Position numbers and translations under genes: made by a program. A stretch of DNA of 64,000 bases from Sorex araneus (lineage: Eukaryota; Chordata; Mammalia; Eulipotyphla; Soricidae): contig NC_073307.1 in NCBI RefSeq assembly GCF_027595985.1, positions 119,874,678-119,938,677 of the forward strand, read 5' to 3'. How positions within the stretch are numbered: position 1 is the first letter of the stretch; each line of letters begins with the position of its first letter. This document shows positions 11,816-25,197 of the stretch, one piece after another. The notes under the pieces were generated by a model that did not search any database, was not told the origin of the DNA, and worked only from the letters and a program-made list of their open reading frames with translations.

Positions 11816-13570
11816 ACAATCTAGTGCATACAATGTAAATACATGTACTATTAATAATTTTATATTCATTGTTAATGTAACATGCGATGTAAATGTACAG
11901 GATTTGAACAAAGAAATCTAGTATATAACTCTTTGGTTTTCACTTTTTTAGCCAAAGCTCCTGGAGGTACTCAGAGGACCAAATGGGATTTGGGGGACCA
12001 AATCCAGACCTGCTGTGTGCAATTGCCCTACCTGCTGTACTATCACTTCAGTCCCTCAATCCAGTACAAGGTTTAAGTCAGTCACAAATTTTCAGCCCCA
12101 TGTCCTATTGTGTGGAAAACTGCAGACCGTTGGTAATCTGCCCATTACCTAGATTCTAACTTCAGAGACTGGGATGCAGACAGGTGCCAGTGCACAGCTA
12201 TAAGAAGCTTAAAGAACATTAGTTTAAATAATACAAGCACTGTGACAGTCTTTATTAGAATTCAGCTTTCCTTTATTATAGGATTCTAAAAATAATATTT
12301 AAAAAGTGCATGATTCCCGGGGCTGGAGCAATAGCACAGCGGGTAGGGCGTTTGAAATTTAAAAAAGTACATGATTCCTTTGGGCGATTTTGTTTAGGAA
12401 AGGTTAGAGATAAAACATTGTTAGGAATAAGTTAGCTGTACAGAGGCTCAAATTAGAAGAGGACAAATACTGGGTAAATACTAAACATGAGCTCATAAGA
12501 AGCAATTTGACTTAAATCATCTCCTTTGTATCTTCACCATTTCACTAATTCTGTGTGTCAATCCCATGACCCAGGTCCTATCTCAGTAGTTTTGCAACAT
12601 TCTCATGTAACCTGCTACCTGCGCCTGAACAGCAGGTTCAGGCGCAGGGCTCATGTTCTCCCAAAATACATTGACGACTGCTGAATCTTCTTCCACTCAG
12701 GCCTGCGGAGACCAGAGAAACTGATCACATTTCTCAAGCATGCTTTGTACCAAGGCTCTGAAGTCGCAAAGGAAAGAAACAGGCACATTTACTTCTCATT
12801 TTCACATTTACAAAAACCTTAACATACGGGGATGGAAGATAGCTCTAAGGGCAGGAGTGCTTGTCCATCAAGTTTGACCCCCAGTACCACAGAAGGCCAG
12901 GCAAGGCTGGGCTTAGTCCTGGTGGCCTCACACCACTGCTTGGCAGGCCCTCCTGCACAAAGAAAACCAAACAAACTAAAAGCCTATGAGGAATTGAAAA
13001 AGCTACTGATTCTGTGCGTTTAAAAAATGCAATCAATGGCCAGATAAGACAAAGGTCAGGGCCCTGGCCTTGCACAATACCACCCCGGGTTCTATTCCAA
13101 GCCCCCTATATGCTTCCCCAAAAACCCTGCCAGGAATGACTCCTTTTTAAAAATTTTTTTAATCACTGTGATGTACAGTTACTAGGTTATGAACTTTTGT
13201 GTCTGCATTTCACTCATACAGTGATCGTTTACCATCCCTCCACTAGTGCCTAATCTCCTCCACCAATGATCCCAGTATCCCTCTCACCATCCCTACACAA
13301 ACAGCCACCACCCCAACCTAAACCTCTTCAGATGCGTATTCCCTTTTGTTCTCACTCTTTTTTGGGTGTTGTAGTTTGCAGTAGAGGTATTGAGTGGTCT
13401 TCATATTCGGTGTATAGCCTACTTTCAGCTCGAATTTTACAACCAAAATGGGCTCTCTCAACATCCTCTACTTGGTGTTCCCTTCTCTAACTGAGATACC
13501 AGGAATGACTCTTCAGCACCGGCCCAGAAGTAAGTCCTGAGAAAAGCCAGGTGTTGCTAAAAAACTTAAG

Positions 13571-13584
13571 GAAAGAAAGAAAAA

Positions 13585-13660
<76 letters not shown>

Positions 13661-13672
13661 GAGAAAGAAAGA
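13571..13672 (+). repeat. (GAAA)n microsatellite (A-B spacer)
   Basis: About 100 bp of GAAA units, slightly impure, following a SINE-like fragment. Confidence 0.95.
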
Positions 13673-15324
13673 GGCTATGGGCTATAATTATAATATATCA
13701 AGTAAAGCGTTCACCCCGCATGCAGCCAACCTGAGTTTGATCCCATACCACATGGTCCTAAAACACTGACAGTTTACTTGCAGAGTGAAGATCTAGGAGT
13801 AACCCCTGGGTATCAACAGGTTTGGTACCAAAGACAAACAAAAAATATAATCAATAGAGTGAAAAGGTATCCTATAGGAAAGGACTTCTGTCTTATATCC
13901 TGTACCCAGGATATATAACGAACTCATCTGACCAAAAACAAATAAGGGTCAAAACAGATGGCACATTGGGTGGGGAGCTTGCCTTGTAAGTGGCTGACCA
14001 GGGTTGAATCCCTAGAATCCCATATCAGTAGAACTGTGATTCTTAGGGGGCTATTTGGAGGAGATAACTAAAAATTATTGCTGAATGGGTATGAAGCTCC
14101 AGTTTGTTGAAGAGATATAAAGGAATTAAAAGTTTCAGAGACTGGAGTGATAGTCCAGTGGGTATGGCTGGTTTGATTTACGGCATCTGATATGGTCCTT
14201 GAGCACCACCAGGAGTAATTCCTGAGTGTAGAGCCAGGAGTAGCCCCTGAGCATTGCCGGGTGTGACCAAAATAGGGAAAGAAAAGTTTAGTTCTGCAAG
14301 ATGTAAAGATTAGAAACTGGCTGTGTAATTTTAATCATGTGAATATACTTTACAATACTTAACAATGGGTAAGACGGTGATTTTGGTATCATTATTTTAC
14401 CAACCATAAAATACAAAAAGTGGGACTGAGATAACTAGCTATTCGGTACTAAGAAAACTCTTCTGCATTTTCTGTCCGCCCCAGGACTGCTCTGGGCTAC
14501 TGTCAGATCATTGCTTGGAGGACTGTGTAGCTAGAGCACGCAGAAGAGCCAGTGCTTGCTGTGCACCTGTCCCCTAAGCAGTTCCCCAGGCCTCGTCCGC
14601 CTCCCGCCACAGCGCCCCCTGCCGCCCGCGGGTCGTGCGGCTTTAGCAGCGCTCTGTGTCTACTATGGGACTCGCCCCTAGGTTCCAGGTCTGGGGAACT
14701 ATTTTTTTTTTTCAGGATATTTTCTCACTTTATTAATTTTTTTGAATGAGTATTTTATCGTGTTTTCAGAGACTTGTTCCCATTCCGTATTTCAAGACCA
14801 ATCCCACGACCATGACACCTTCCCACCACCATTATTTTGGATTTCCCCCCCCATACACACCACCACCCAAGCCTCCCCCTAGCAGATGCTAAATTACTTA
14901 TTTTGAAAATGCTTAGAATGAAGAGTATGAGATGTTGCTCGTGGAATTCTAAAATAGTTTGGGGTTGGAGGCACCTCTGCGGCCTGCTACTCTATTCCAA
15001 GATTCATTTGTTGACGTGGGGACTGGAGTCATAGTACAGCTGGCAAGGCACTTGTGGTACACACTGCCGACCCACATTCCGTTCCTAAAACTCTCTATGG
15101 TCCCCTGAGACCAGTCAGGAGTGATTACTGAGCACTAAGCAAGGAGTAGGGCCTGAGCACCACCAGATGCCCCAATCCCCACATATTCCTATTTTAATTT
15201 GGTTATTAGAATTTTCTGGGATGCTCATGGTATATCCCTATAGTACAAATAGGCTCATGTACTCAGGAAATGTCCCCTACTATTTTATACCCAGACACCA
15301 ACAACAACTTGGATTTCACAAACC

Positions 15325-15330
15325 TTTATT
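15325..15330 (-). terminator. Poly(A) signal of SAA-B
   Basis: AATAAA on the minus strand in the conserved 3' UTR end context. Confidence 0.75.
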
Positions 15331-15494
15331 AAACACTTGCTGCTCTCTTTATCAAGTATCAAGTGCTAAAAATTAGTATTCAATGTAGGTTCAATACTCG
15401 AATTTAGGTCAGGAGCTGTCCTGCCCCGCTGAGGCTCACAGCCGGGTCTCCTGAGAGCAGGTGAGGATGAAACTCAGTACTTCCTAGACAGGCC

Positions 15495-15633
15495 TCAATG
15501 CCGGAAGATATTGACGTCTTCATCAATCCAGTCCCATTCATTGGCAAATTGGTCATCCATGGAATCTTTCTGTCCGTGGCCACTGTCTCCATGGTTTAAA
15601 GTCTGTGCTTCTTGGGTAAGTCTCTCTGAATCC
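15495..15633 (-). CDS. SAA-B exon 4 coding part (early stop)
   Basis: It starts after a TTCCAG acceptor and encodes 45 codons before TGA. The ancestral tail GLPEKY is removed by the stop, although the downstream bases still resemble it. The poly(A) signal is at 15325-15330. Confidence 0.7.
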
Positions 15634-17885
15634 CTGGAACAGAGTGCAGGAGAAAAAGATAAACCAGGGGTAGAAGAGCAATATTCCCACCTTCGCATCT
15701 CTCTCCCTTTCCAGGGAGCCAAGAAGAGAGAAGCTGTAGGATTGGCCCTGCGGGGGCATTGCCCAGCTCTGCCCACACTGACCCCTGTGTGCTGGGAGAA
15801 CAGCCCTGAGCTGTGGGTGGGACTCGCCCTCCCCCTGGCCTTATTCTCACTCTCTCAGACACTCCCATCTCTCCTTGGGCACAGAGGAGAGTGGCAGAGG
15901 GGAAGACCACTCCCTCCACCGACACCCTGCTGAACACAGTTAGAATTTTCTGACCCTTCTCACCCACCCCTGCACCCTTACCTGGTCACTTTGTCTGCTG
16001 AGACACCGCCAGGGCCCCTTGGTTCAGCAACATAGTTCATTAGGGCAAGGATCAATCTGCCTAAATTTTCGTTCTCGACCTCTTGCATGAATTTGTGGGC
16101 TCGGTAGGGTCCCACCATGGCCTCTGGAACTAAAAGAAAGTGATGAAACGCAGAAGATCACGATGCGGGGAATTACATTTAAAATGCTCCTGCCCAGATT
16201 TCAAGAGCTTGGGACAAAGCACCTGGAAGCAGATGGGCTTTGAAATGAAGGTCCCTTTCCCCTCCCTCTGGTTACCATTGAGAAACTCAATACAAGACTG
16301 ATTCTGTGTGTCCCCCTCTGACCCCTGTTGCTGCTTTGACGATGGCTGTGTGTGGAGTATACACCCCAACCCTTGTACTATCTCCCATCTCTCTTTGGAC
16401 TATGCTCTGTTACCCCCTTGTGCCTCAGTTTCTCTGTTAAGAGATGCCTGCATCAGGGATGGAGCAATAGCACAGCGGATAGGGCCTTTGCCTTTTACTC
16501 GGCTGACACATGTTTTATTCCCAGCATCCCATATGGTCCCCTGAGCACCGCCAGGAGTAATTCCTGAGTGCAGAGCTAGGAGTAACTCCTGTGCATTGCC
16601 CAGTGTGGTCCAAAAAGCAAAAAATAAATAAATGAATAAATAAATAGAAGAGAGAGATGCCTACCTCAAAGGATCCAAGGATTACGACATGAAGATAAAA
16701 ATGAGCTTTTTCGCACTTGAAAACTACTAAATGACTCATTTGCATTTGAAAACTTTAAAATGGCTTCGCCTTATTAAAAATTCTATTATTTTGACTGTAC
16801 TACTGAGGCTTCAGCCAGAGAAGTAGGAGAGGCACTTGCCCTGCACGCAGCTGACCTGGTTTGATGAGCACTACAACAGAGATTCCCCCCAAGATTCACT
16901 AGGACTGACACCTGAGCATAGAGCCAGGAGGAAGCCCTGAGCACACTCAGGTGTGGCCCCACCCCATTACCATAAACTTTAAGAGTGAAAGAATTGGAAA
17001 CCTAATTCCTAGGTTTGACAAAGTCACTTCAGAGAGCATCAAAATGCTTAGCTCGAACCTCGATTAGGGAGCAGTAGGTCCTTCTTTGCATTATTTAAGG
17101 AACCTCTCAGCAAGAGCCCAGAGGGTAGGGCATTTGCCTTGCACGTGGCCAATCTGGGTTCAATTCCTGCACCCCTCTCAGAGAGCCCGGCAAGCTACCA
17201 AAAGCATTTCCCCCACAAGGCAGATCTTGGCAAGCTACCCTTGGCGTATTTGATGTGCCAAAAGTAGTACCAAGTCTCACAATGGAGATGTTACTGGTCC
17301 CTGCTCGAGCAAATCGATGAGCATCAAAATGGTAGTGACAGTGATTTAAGGAACAAGCATCTCTGAATTCCAACTCTCATCCTCAATCCTGTTAAAACCT
17401 GGGCGACCAACTTTATGTGCCCTGGGGTCTACAGGTATCCACAGAAGAGGAAAAAAAACTGGTAAAATGCTGGGGTAAAATCCTTCCTCAGGGTTGAGTG
17501 ATAGTTCTGTGGGGAAGGCACTCACCTTGCATGTGGCAAAACCCGGTTAGGTTTCCAGTATCCCATATGGGCCCCTCCCCCGACCCGTCCCCGCATCACC
17601 AGGATTAATTTCTGAGTGCAGAGCTAGGAGTAACCCATGATAAGCCTTTGGTGTAAACCCTCCCAACCCAACCCGGCAAAAAAAAAAAATCAGAACTTCC
17701 TGTCTATCCACTGGGGGACCGTGTCCTCTGCTATGGAAACTACAGGGGACAGCCTCGTTACAGACCCTGACCCCCAATATCCCCGGGGCCTTACCTTCAC
17801 CAAAATCCCTCATGAATGAGAACCAACTTTGGCTGCTGACGCAGAGAAACAAAGAGCAGAAAATGACGGCTGTGGACAATTGCAT
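15495..17885 (-). CDS. Divergent SAA-like gene, open frame (unit B)
   Basis: The coding sequence joins 17795-17885, 15982-16123 and 15495-15633, giving 123 residues with all splice sites intact. The signal peptide MQLSTAVIFCSLFLCVSS and the N-terminus QSWFSFMRDFGEG are SAA-like. Exon 3 is heavily altered: the WRAY segment reads GPYRAHKF and the GNYDAA part of the signature is lost, leaving EPRGPGG. Exon 3 is 142 bp, one codon longer than in D. Exon 4 keeps DQFANEW but then reads DWIDEDVNIFRH and stops at 15495-15497, seven codons before the ancestral stop at 15474-15476, where an arginine codon became TGA. It keeps a TATA/kB/C/EBP promoter. It may be a working divergent SAA or a gene decaying by substitution only; the frame is open but the core motif is lost, so function is uncertain. 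Confidence 0.72.
15982..16123 (-). CDS. SAA-B exon 3 (diverged)
   Basis: Acceptor TTCCAG| and donor AG|GTAAGG are intact. The 142-bp exon stays open but has lost most invariant residues of the family while keeping RGPGG. Confidence 0.7.
16455..16647 (+). mobile_element. SOR-type SINE in SAA-B intron 2
   Basis: Counterpart of 684-868, with an (AAAT)n tail. Confidence 0.82.
17103..17357 (+). mobile_element. Long-form shrew SINE in SAA-B intron 2
   Basis: Uninterrupted counterpart of the element at 1327-1590. Confidence 0.75.
17795..17885 (-). CDS. SAA-B exon 2 coding part
   Basis: The exon is 17795-17889. The second residue is Q instead of K, the rest of the signal peptide is conserved and the donor is G|GTAAGG. 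The mature N-terminus QSWFSFMRDFGEG is almost the same as in unit E and unlike A and D. Confidence 0.8.
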
Positions 17886-18723
17886 CTTGCTGTAGGTACA
17901 CAAGCAACAATGAGGCAATTCAGGCTGTTGCTCTGTAAGATTGACCCAGGCTCACATTCTGCAAAGAACTTCCACTTACATGCATAGACTGGCATGTAGA
18001 TAGATAATAGATGTGGAGAGATATGTCCTGATCATCTAAGACACATTTAGAATATTTATTCTTTGTTTCTACTTGTTTCTTCAGAATCCTAGTGCTTTTC
18101 TAGGATTTACTAGAGGCTTGATACTCACAGCAATTACACTGGGCTTTCAGTGTAAACCGTTGTCCATTCCTAGCATCCCTCCTCAGCTCTGAGATCTAAC
18201 TGCATAGCAGGTTTTCCTGGATCCATGGGAGGATCCTAACTCTGAAATAGCCCCTGAGTTTAAAACTCCACCAATATTTGTGGTGTGTCTCCTCTAGCCA
18301 CCACTGGCTGCCCATCGCAGGCACAAACAACATAATTTCTAATGATTTTCGAGACTGAAATGTATTCGGGGGGGCTGGGGAGTTACCTCAAAGGGCTGGG
18401 GCACCAGCTTTGCTCCCGCAGGTGCTCCAGCATTTTGAACTTGGGCTGGGAGAGGGGGTTATCTGTACACTGTCAAAGTGACCCTGCTGACACGAACACA
18501 ATTTCTGAGCAGAGTCACAGTGCACTGGTTGAGCGGTCCCCAGAAGCCTGAATAGTGCTGGGAGGTCCAGCAACAACAATGCCAAAACGGGTAGCCCATC
18601 TGAGGAGACCCAATGGTCAGAAAGTTCAGTCAGGAAGGATGCAGCCCAAGAATGCTGCTGAGGAAGAGGATTGCCCCCCACCCCCACATACAGAAGGAAA
18701 CTTGGAATGTTCTAGAGCCTCAC

Positions 18724-18775
18724 CTTTGCTGTCTCTTCCTGCTGAGTCTCCTGGTGCGGCCCAGCAGTCTGTGCT
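18724..18775 (-). other. SAA-B non-coding exon 1
   Basis: It ends at 18724 with AAAG|GTGAGG, and 834 bp of intron 1 follow. The 5' end is estimated from the TATA box. Confidence 0.7.
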
Positions 18776-18797
18776 ATCTGCTGGGGAAGGTGTCTCT

Positions 18798-18911
18798 GCT
18801 ATATATACAGACACTTGTTCACAGAGCACATGGGAAGAGAGGGTTGAGGCAAAACAGTGCGTTTGGGGAAACCCCTTGTGTGCAGAGCACACATTCCCTG
18901 ATTGCACAAAT
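18798..18911 (-). promoter_or_regulatory. SAA-B promoter: TATA, NF-kB-like and C/EBP-like sites
   Basis: TATA box at 18798-18808, kB decamer GGGGTTTCCC at 18866-18875 and C/EBP-like site at 18901-18911. Spacing is identical to unit D. The kB site differs at one base but still fits the consensus. Confidence 0.75.
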
Positions 18912-20534
18912 TGGGAGATGTCCCATGTGTGCAAGATGGAGTTCTGCTGCCAATTTCTGAAGTTCTTGTAAATCTGCTCGAGCCTTTCTGGAAAGGTCTG
19001 TGAAGGTCATGGCTGGGAGCTTTTGCAGGTAGGTGGTTGGGCAGCATGGTTTGACAGGGCTTTGTAAGCAAGGAATTAGTGTGCAAAGGAGATCTGCTCT
19101 CACCGGGGGAGACCTCACCAAGTACTAAAGTCGGTGGACGCCACGAGTGGCTCATTTGGAGTGGGGAGGTGTGGGACGGTCTCTTTCTCTTGATCTGCCT
19201 CTTCCACACAGGACCCAGGGCTGTCTCACTTGCAAAAAGGAATTTCAGGAGTAGACAAGCAGTGAAGTAAAACAGTTAAAATTTGGAGGATCTTGAAGGT
19301 GTGGAGGAAAAGAGAGCGAGCAAGTGAAAGAGACAGAGAGAGGGAGAAAGAGACAGAGAGATGCATTCAAGAGAGAACGCGATCTTCTCGAAGGGGGGAG
19401 AAATATGGGTTCTTTTCATGTTTTGTTGGAACTCATGGGGCCTCCTCAATCACTGTAAAGGTCATTCCTTACACATTGGTGAAAATCTAGACTACAAATA
19501 TTCCGGGAAGAATTCTTCTTTTGAGCCTGAGCAATTAGATAGCATGTGGTGCACTTGGATTGCACACATTGACCAAAGTTCAATCCCTGGGTTGAAAATA
19601 TGATGATGTCCTTCCACTTATTGCTGTCCAGTAGTCCAGTAGATCTCTTAAGCTCTGTTCATTTTGAAGGGGAGTTGGGTTTGGCCACACCTGGAGGTGC
19701 TCAGGCCTCACTCCTGGCTCTGTGCTCAGGAATCACTCCTGGTGGCGATCAGAGGACCCTGTGAGATGCTGGGGATCTAACTGGAGTCAGCACAAACAAG
19801 GATCGAGTTTTAATCCCTGGAATCTCTACAGCCCATCTCTCCATTGAAAGTCTATTTTTATTTTCGCTCATATGTATTGATGCTATTGTTTACCTTCTCC
19901 TGGAGGTCGCAGATCTGAGCTTTGGCTCCTTCCTTTATGTCCTTGAGTCTCTTGCACCTGTATCTTTTTAAATGTCAGCCACTGTAGATTTCCTCTCTGC
20001 TGAATGACTGCTCTCCTATTTCTTGGGGGGGGGGGTGTTTAGTGTACACTCAGTGGTACTAATGGGCTACTCTCTACACTGTGCTCAGCGATTGCTCCTG
20101 GAGGTGTTCAAGAGAAGAGATAGTGCCAGAGACCAAACCAGGCTCAGCTGCATGCAAGACAACCCTCAACTCCTCTACTATCCCCAACCTTTTCATATTT
20201 TTTATCTTTTTGGGTCACACCCGAAGATGCCCAGGGGTGGCTCTTGGCTCTGCACTCAGGAATTACCCCTGGTGGTGCTCAGGAGACCATGTGGAATGCT
20301 GGAAATGAACCCAGGTGGGCCACCTGCAACGTAAATGCCCTACCCACTGTGCTATCTCTCCAGACCCTTGTTTTTTTGTTTTTTCTCTTTGGGTCACACC
20401 TGGCGATGCACTCAGGAATTACTCTGGGTGGTGCTTGGGGGACAGTGTGAGATGCTGGGAATCAAACCTGGGGTTACTGCATGCTAGGCCAACACAATAC
20501 CCGCTGTGCTTTCGCTCTAGCCCCACATTTTTTT

Positions 20535-21183
20535 TTAATTTATTTATTTTTAATTAGAGAATCACCGTGAGGGTACAGTTACAGATTTATACACTTTTGT
20601 GCTTATACTTCCCTCATACAAAGTTTGGGAACCCATCCCTTCACCAGTGCCCATTCTCCACCACCCGTAAACCCAGTGTCCCTCCCACCCTCCCCAATCC
20701 CATCTCTCCCCCACCCCACCCTGCCACTGTGGCAAGGCATTCCCTTCTGTTTTCTCTCTCTAATTAGCTGTTGTGGTTTGCAATAAAGGTGTTGAGTGGC
20801 CGCTGTGCTCAGTCTCTAGCCCTCATTCAGCCCGCAACTCCCTTCCCCCACATGGCCTTCGACTACAATGTAGTTGGTGATCGCTTCTCTGAGTTGACCT
20901 TTCCCCGGAACGTGAGGCCAGCCTCGAAGCCATGGAGTCAACCTCCTGGTACTTATTTCTAGAGTTCTTGGGTGTTAGTCTCCCACTCTGTTATTCTATA
21001 TACCATAGATGAGTGCAATCTTTCTATGTCTGTCTCTCTCTTTCTGACTCATTTCACTCAGCATGAAACTTTTCATGCCCATCCACTTAACTACAAAATT
21101 CTTGACCTCCTTTTTTCTAACAGCTGCATAGTATTCCATTGTATAGATGTACCAAAGTTTCCTCAACCAGTCATCCGTTCTGG
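20535..21183 (-). mobile_element. L1 3' end, B-specific insertion
   Basis: An antisense L1 3' end begins with a T-run and is flanked by a 17-bp target duplication (20518-20534 and 21184-21200, TAGCCCCACATTTTTTT). The related sites in the D-E and inverted E blocks lack it. Confidence 0.82.
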
Positions 21184-22040
21184 TAGCCCCACATTTTTTT
21201 GAACAGTAAATACCTCTATTAGTCAAATGAAAAATGGAGGTAGTTGTACATGGTAAATGTAATGTGCTCACGGATGACCCCTTTCCACCAAAATCCTGCT
21301 CACTTCTGAGTTTCAATGCAATTATACAAATTGAAAAACTTTGTTCTGAGAACACCATGTTATGTCCTAGTAGGTTATGTCCTTCCTCCTTGGTTTACAG
21401 CCACAACCTCTCAACTTGTCTAAAATTGTTTTATCCAGAAGACCACCCAGATCTCGGGATCCATATTAGCGGGTCATCTCCCTCATCTCGGCCCTTGCTT
21501 TAAACAAATGAATGAGCAGCACTTGCCTCTTCTGGCACATTTTTCATACACAGAAGATGGTGCTGGTATCTGGGAGTGGTCCTGTCAGGTTTAGGGGTAG
21601 TGACACCAGCTCCAAATCCTCAACAGCATCTTGGTGCTGCAATATATCAAAAGGATCAACATTCCAATTCCTAGGAGAGCAAGTTTTAATGGTATCTCGG
21701 TGTATTAGCTTCACGGGACTGAGGTTACCCCACCTGTTCTACAAGGCATGCCATTGTCATTTCTTGCTGAGTGAGACATTTCCTGACATAATAAACCAGG
21801 ACGATTAGAGACATTTGGCACAGAATAGCCCAAGGCATTGAATACATAGGAGTGCAGCCATACACACATGTCTTTAAGTCCCCAAACAAAGCAATCCTTG
21901 ATTGGCATTTTGATAGAACTGTCCGATGTGTGCCGGGTATAGATGACAGTGTATAGGCTGGATACCCAGAGGTGGCAGCTGCCAAAATGCCAGCCTTTCT
22001 AAAGTACAAGCACCATACTCCTAATTGTATCACACACACA

Positions 22041-22216
22041 ATTCTTTTTTTTTTCTTTTTGGGTCACACCCGGCGATGCACAGAGGTTACTCCTGATTCT
22101 GCACTCAGGAATTACTCCTGGCGGTGCTCAGGTGACCATACGGGATGCTGGGATTTGAACCCAGATAGGCCGGATGCAAGACAAATGCCCTACCCGCTGT
22201 GCTATAACTCCAGCCC
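22041..22216 (-). mobile_element. B-specific antisense SINE
   Basis: Close to consensus, inserted in a CACACA-rich stretch that is uninterrupted in unit A (about 4757-4780). Confidence 0.82.
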
Positions 22217-23662
22217 CCCACACATACAATTCTTTATGTCAGTTCATATTGGTAGGACAAAGGGTAAGAGATACACAGCTGAGGAGTTGGGGGCCATATG
22301 TTGGATATGCAGTCAGCCCGCACACTTAGCCTGTGGGGTGCTGTGGATTGAACCCAGGTTGGCTGTGTGCAGGGTTAAGTGCCTTAGCCGCTGTACTATC
22401 ACTCTGGTCCTGTTCTGCTAAAGAAATGTCTGAGACCCCCATTAAGTCTCAGCTTTCCAAGCAGGAGATGTTTCTTGCTTGACTGCACACTGGCAGCTTT
22501 TGTAACCTTATCTTAAGCTTGATTTACCCAGGACAGGATCCAGATCTTACACAGCAGGGGAAAGCTAAGAACCAGGCTGTAGAATTTTCAGACCCTGTGT
22601 TTTGGGAACCTTTGATGTAAGCTCTAGAGTATTCACTGCATCTCCAGTATGGAAAAGGGGATGCGAATTCCTCTCAATTTTCAGCAAGCCCTCGTTTGCC
22701 AGGATAGCTTTAGGGTTTCTGCTGTGGTAAGCTTTGTGACCAGATGTCCTCGTTGGATGTAGTGTGTGACAGGAAGGTCCACTGTCAAACAAGTAGCCTC
22801 TGCCACTGCTCCACCCAAAAAAAAGCTGTTTCTAGGTAAGCAGGAAACTGTGACTCCCTGTTGCCTCCAAGCCTCTCACAGTTGAGAGGAAAACAGTCCA
22901 CTGAAGGGGAGTGAATGGTTTCATAAGGGCGTTTGAAATCATTGTCACTGGGCAAAGCTTGTATGATGCTCCGCACACATGCACTATGGGGGATTCCATC
23001 ATATTCCCTCTATCCCTTGATTGTTTTTGTCAGTGGAAAGTGTGGGACCCTTTTCTCCTGGCCTCCTCATGCAACCATTTGCATAGGAACTTCAAGATTG
23101 TTGTGGGAGGAGAAAATGTCTGGGCTGAATCTGCTGGACCAGGGCCCCAATGAGCTCTAGTGCTCCTTCACGTGAGGGTTAGTTATTTTTGTGATTCTCT
23201 CTCTCATTACTAAGTCATTAGCAGTGGGCTTTGTGAGTGGACCCCTGGTACCAGTACTCACGTTTCCATATTCTCATAATCCTCTGGGGCCCCCTCAAAT
23301 ATGAATCCTGATATAGCTTCCCTGTCTCCCACCGAGAGACATCGTCAATTACCAAATGCACCTTTGGTGTAAGGAGACTTCATGGGGTGTTCTCCGTGAT
23401 GACTTTTCTTATGCAGGATCACTTTGGGGTCATCTGTGTGCTGGCTGCCCTCCGCTTCGGGCCGTCCACTGGCCGCTGCTGAGAGCCCATGGGCCGCATG
23501 GGCCGGCTGTGCCCTGGCAGGCAGCAGGACTGAAAATCTCCAGATTCACCTTTTAGTTTTTTTTTTAATCAAACTATTTTAAACTTGTTTTATTCTTCCT
23601 CTGATATTACTGAACCGAACAGAAAGAGAATTCTTGTTTTCAAATCTCCTCGGGCAGTTTTT

Positions 23663-23842
23663 TTTTTACCCGGTCACACCCGAAAATGCAAAGGGGTTAC
23701 TTAATCCTGCTCATGCACTGAGGAATTACTCTTGGCGGTGTACGGGGAGGACCATATGGGATGTTGGGAAATGAACCCAGCTTTTCATGCCTACATGCAA
23801 GGCAAATGCCCTACCCGCTGTGCTATCACTCCAGTCCCTCCT
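23663..23842 (-). mobile_element. Antisense SINE (B-C spacer)
   Basis: Copy of 6806-6985. Confidence 0.78.
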
Positions 23843-23903
23843 TGGGCAGTTTGAACAGTTCAAAATAGCTGAGGACTGCCCAGGGCCAGATAAATGCCTA
23901 TTA

Positions 23904-23914
23904 ACATCACCATC

Positions 23915-23978
<64 letters not shown>

Positions 23979-23985
23979 CCACCAT
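23904..23985 (+). repeat. (CAT)n trinucleotide repeat
   Basis: Longer allele of the 7051-7123 repeat in the duplicated block. Confidence 0.95.
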
Positions 23986-24060
23986 TTTGTTTCTGGTGCT
24001 ACATTGGCATTTGTCATGGACCTCAAGTTCAAATTAGGCGAGCAATGAACAGGGGTCCGA

Positions 24061-25197
24061 TTTTATTTTATTTTTTTTTATTTTTAAAATTCTTACTGGT
24101 GAATCACCATGAGGAACAGTTACAAACTTAAGAACTTTCATGTTTGCATTTTGCTTACATCCCTCCACCAGTGCCCAATCTTCTCCACCAATGTTCCCAG
24201 TATCCCTTCCACCACCCCCACCCCAACCCCACCAGCACACCCAGTCTCTGCGGCAGGGCATTCCCTTTTGTTCTCTCTCCTGTTGGATATTGTAGTTTGC
24301 AATAGAGGTATGGAATGGCCATCATATTCAGTCTATAGCCTACTTTTGGCACACAGCTTTCAACCTGAGCGAATCCTCCCAACATTCTCTACTAAGTGTT
24401 CCTTTCTGTATCTCAGCTGCCTTTTTCCCCAGCATGGGAGGCCAGTTTCCAAGCTGTGGGGCAAATCTTCTGGTTCTTACTCTACTACTCTCGGGTGTTA
24501 GAGTCCCATTCTACTACTTTATATTCTACATATGTGTGCGAACTTTATATGTCTGTCTCTCTCTTTTTGACTCATTTCACTTAAATGATAATATCCATGT
24601 TGTCCACTTATATGCAAATTCCATGACTTCATCTTTTCTAACAGCAGCATAGTATTCCATTGTGTAGATATACCAAAGTTTTTTAACCAGTCATCTCTTT
24701 TGGGCACTCTGGTTTTTTCTAGATTTTGGCTATTGTAAACAGTGCTGCAATGAACATACAAATGCAGATGTCATTTCTACTATACCCGGTTGCTTCTTCT
24801 CGATAGACTCGGATAGCAAAGTTGCAGGCTATAAAATCAATACCCAGGGGCTGGAGTGATAGCACAGCGGGTAGGGCATTTGCCTTGCAAGCGGCCGACC
24901 TGGGTTCAAATCCCAGCATCCCATATGGTCCCCTGAGCACCGCCAGGGGTGATTCCTGAGTGCATGAGCCAGAAGTGACCCCTGTGCATTGCTGGGTGTG
25001 ACCCAAAAAGCAAAAATAAATAAATTAATAAAATCAATACCCAAAAGTCCATAGCTTTCCTATACGCAAATTATGAGAGAGAAGAAGTGACATGATAAAA
25101 CCAATCCCATTCACAATTGGACCTCAAAATATCAAGTACCTGGGAGTCAGCTTAACTAAGGAGGTAAAGGACTTGTACGGAAAAGAGCTCCTATTTG
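24061..25197 (-). mobile_element. L1 fragment with 5' inversion (B-C spacer copy)
   Basis: Duplicate of the A-B copy, with the same inversion point and the same inserted SINE at 24847-25029. Confidence 0.75.
24847..25029 (+). mobile_element. SOR-type SINE inside L1 (second copy)
   Basis: Same insertion and target duplication as 7984-8170, so it was copied with the spacer. Confidence 0.9.

Larger units (their letters stand above)
3144..15300. other. A-B intergenic spacer
   Basis: No host gene is supported. From left to right: a GA-rich tract, a ~650-bp block of unknown origin (3990-4640) also seen in B and inverted beside E, the composite retrotransposon, a second unknown block (5780-6700), the CAT repeat, the 5'-inverted L1 with SINE, the 8800-10738 block, a long-form SINE, block X with the GAAA repeat (12600-14500), and a GC-rich patch (14560-14700) followed by an antisense LINE end. 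Confidence 0.7.

Noticed and set aside
13551-13769. Lysine/glutamate-rich open frame
   Set aside because: It is a translation of the GAAA microsatellite; the same happens at 53262-53486.
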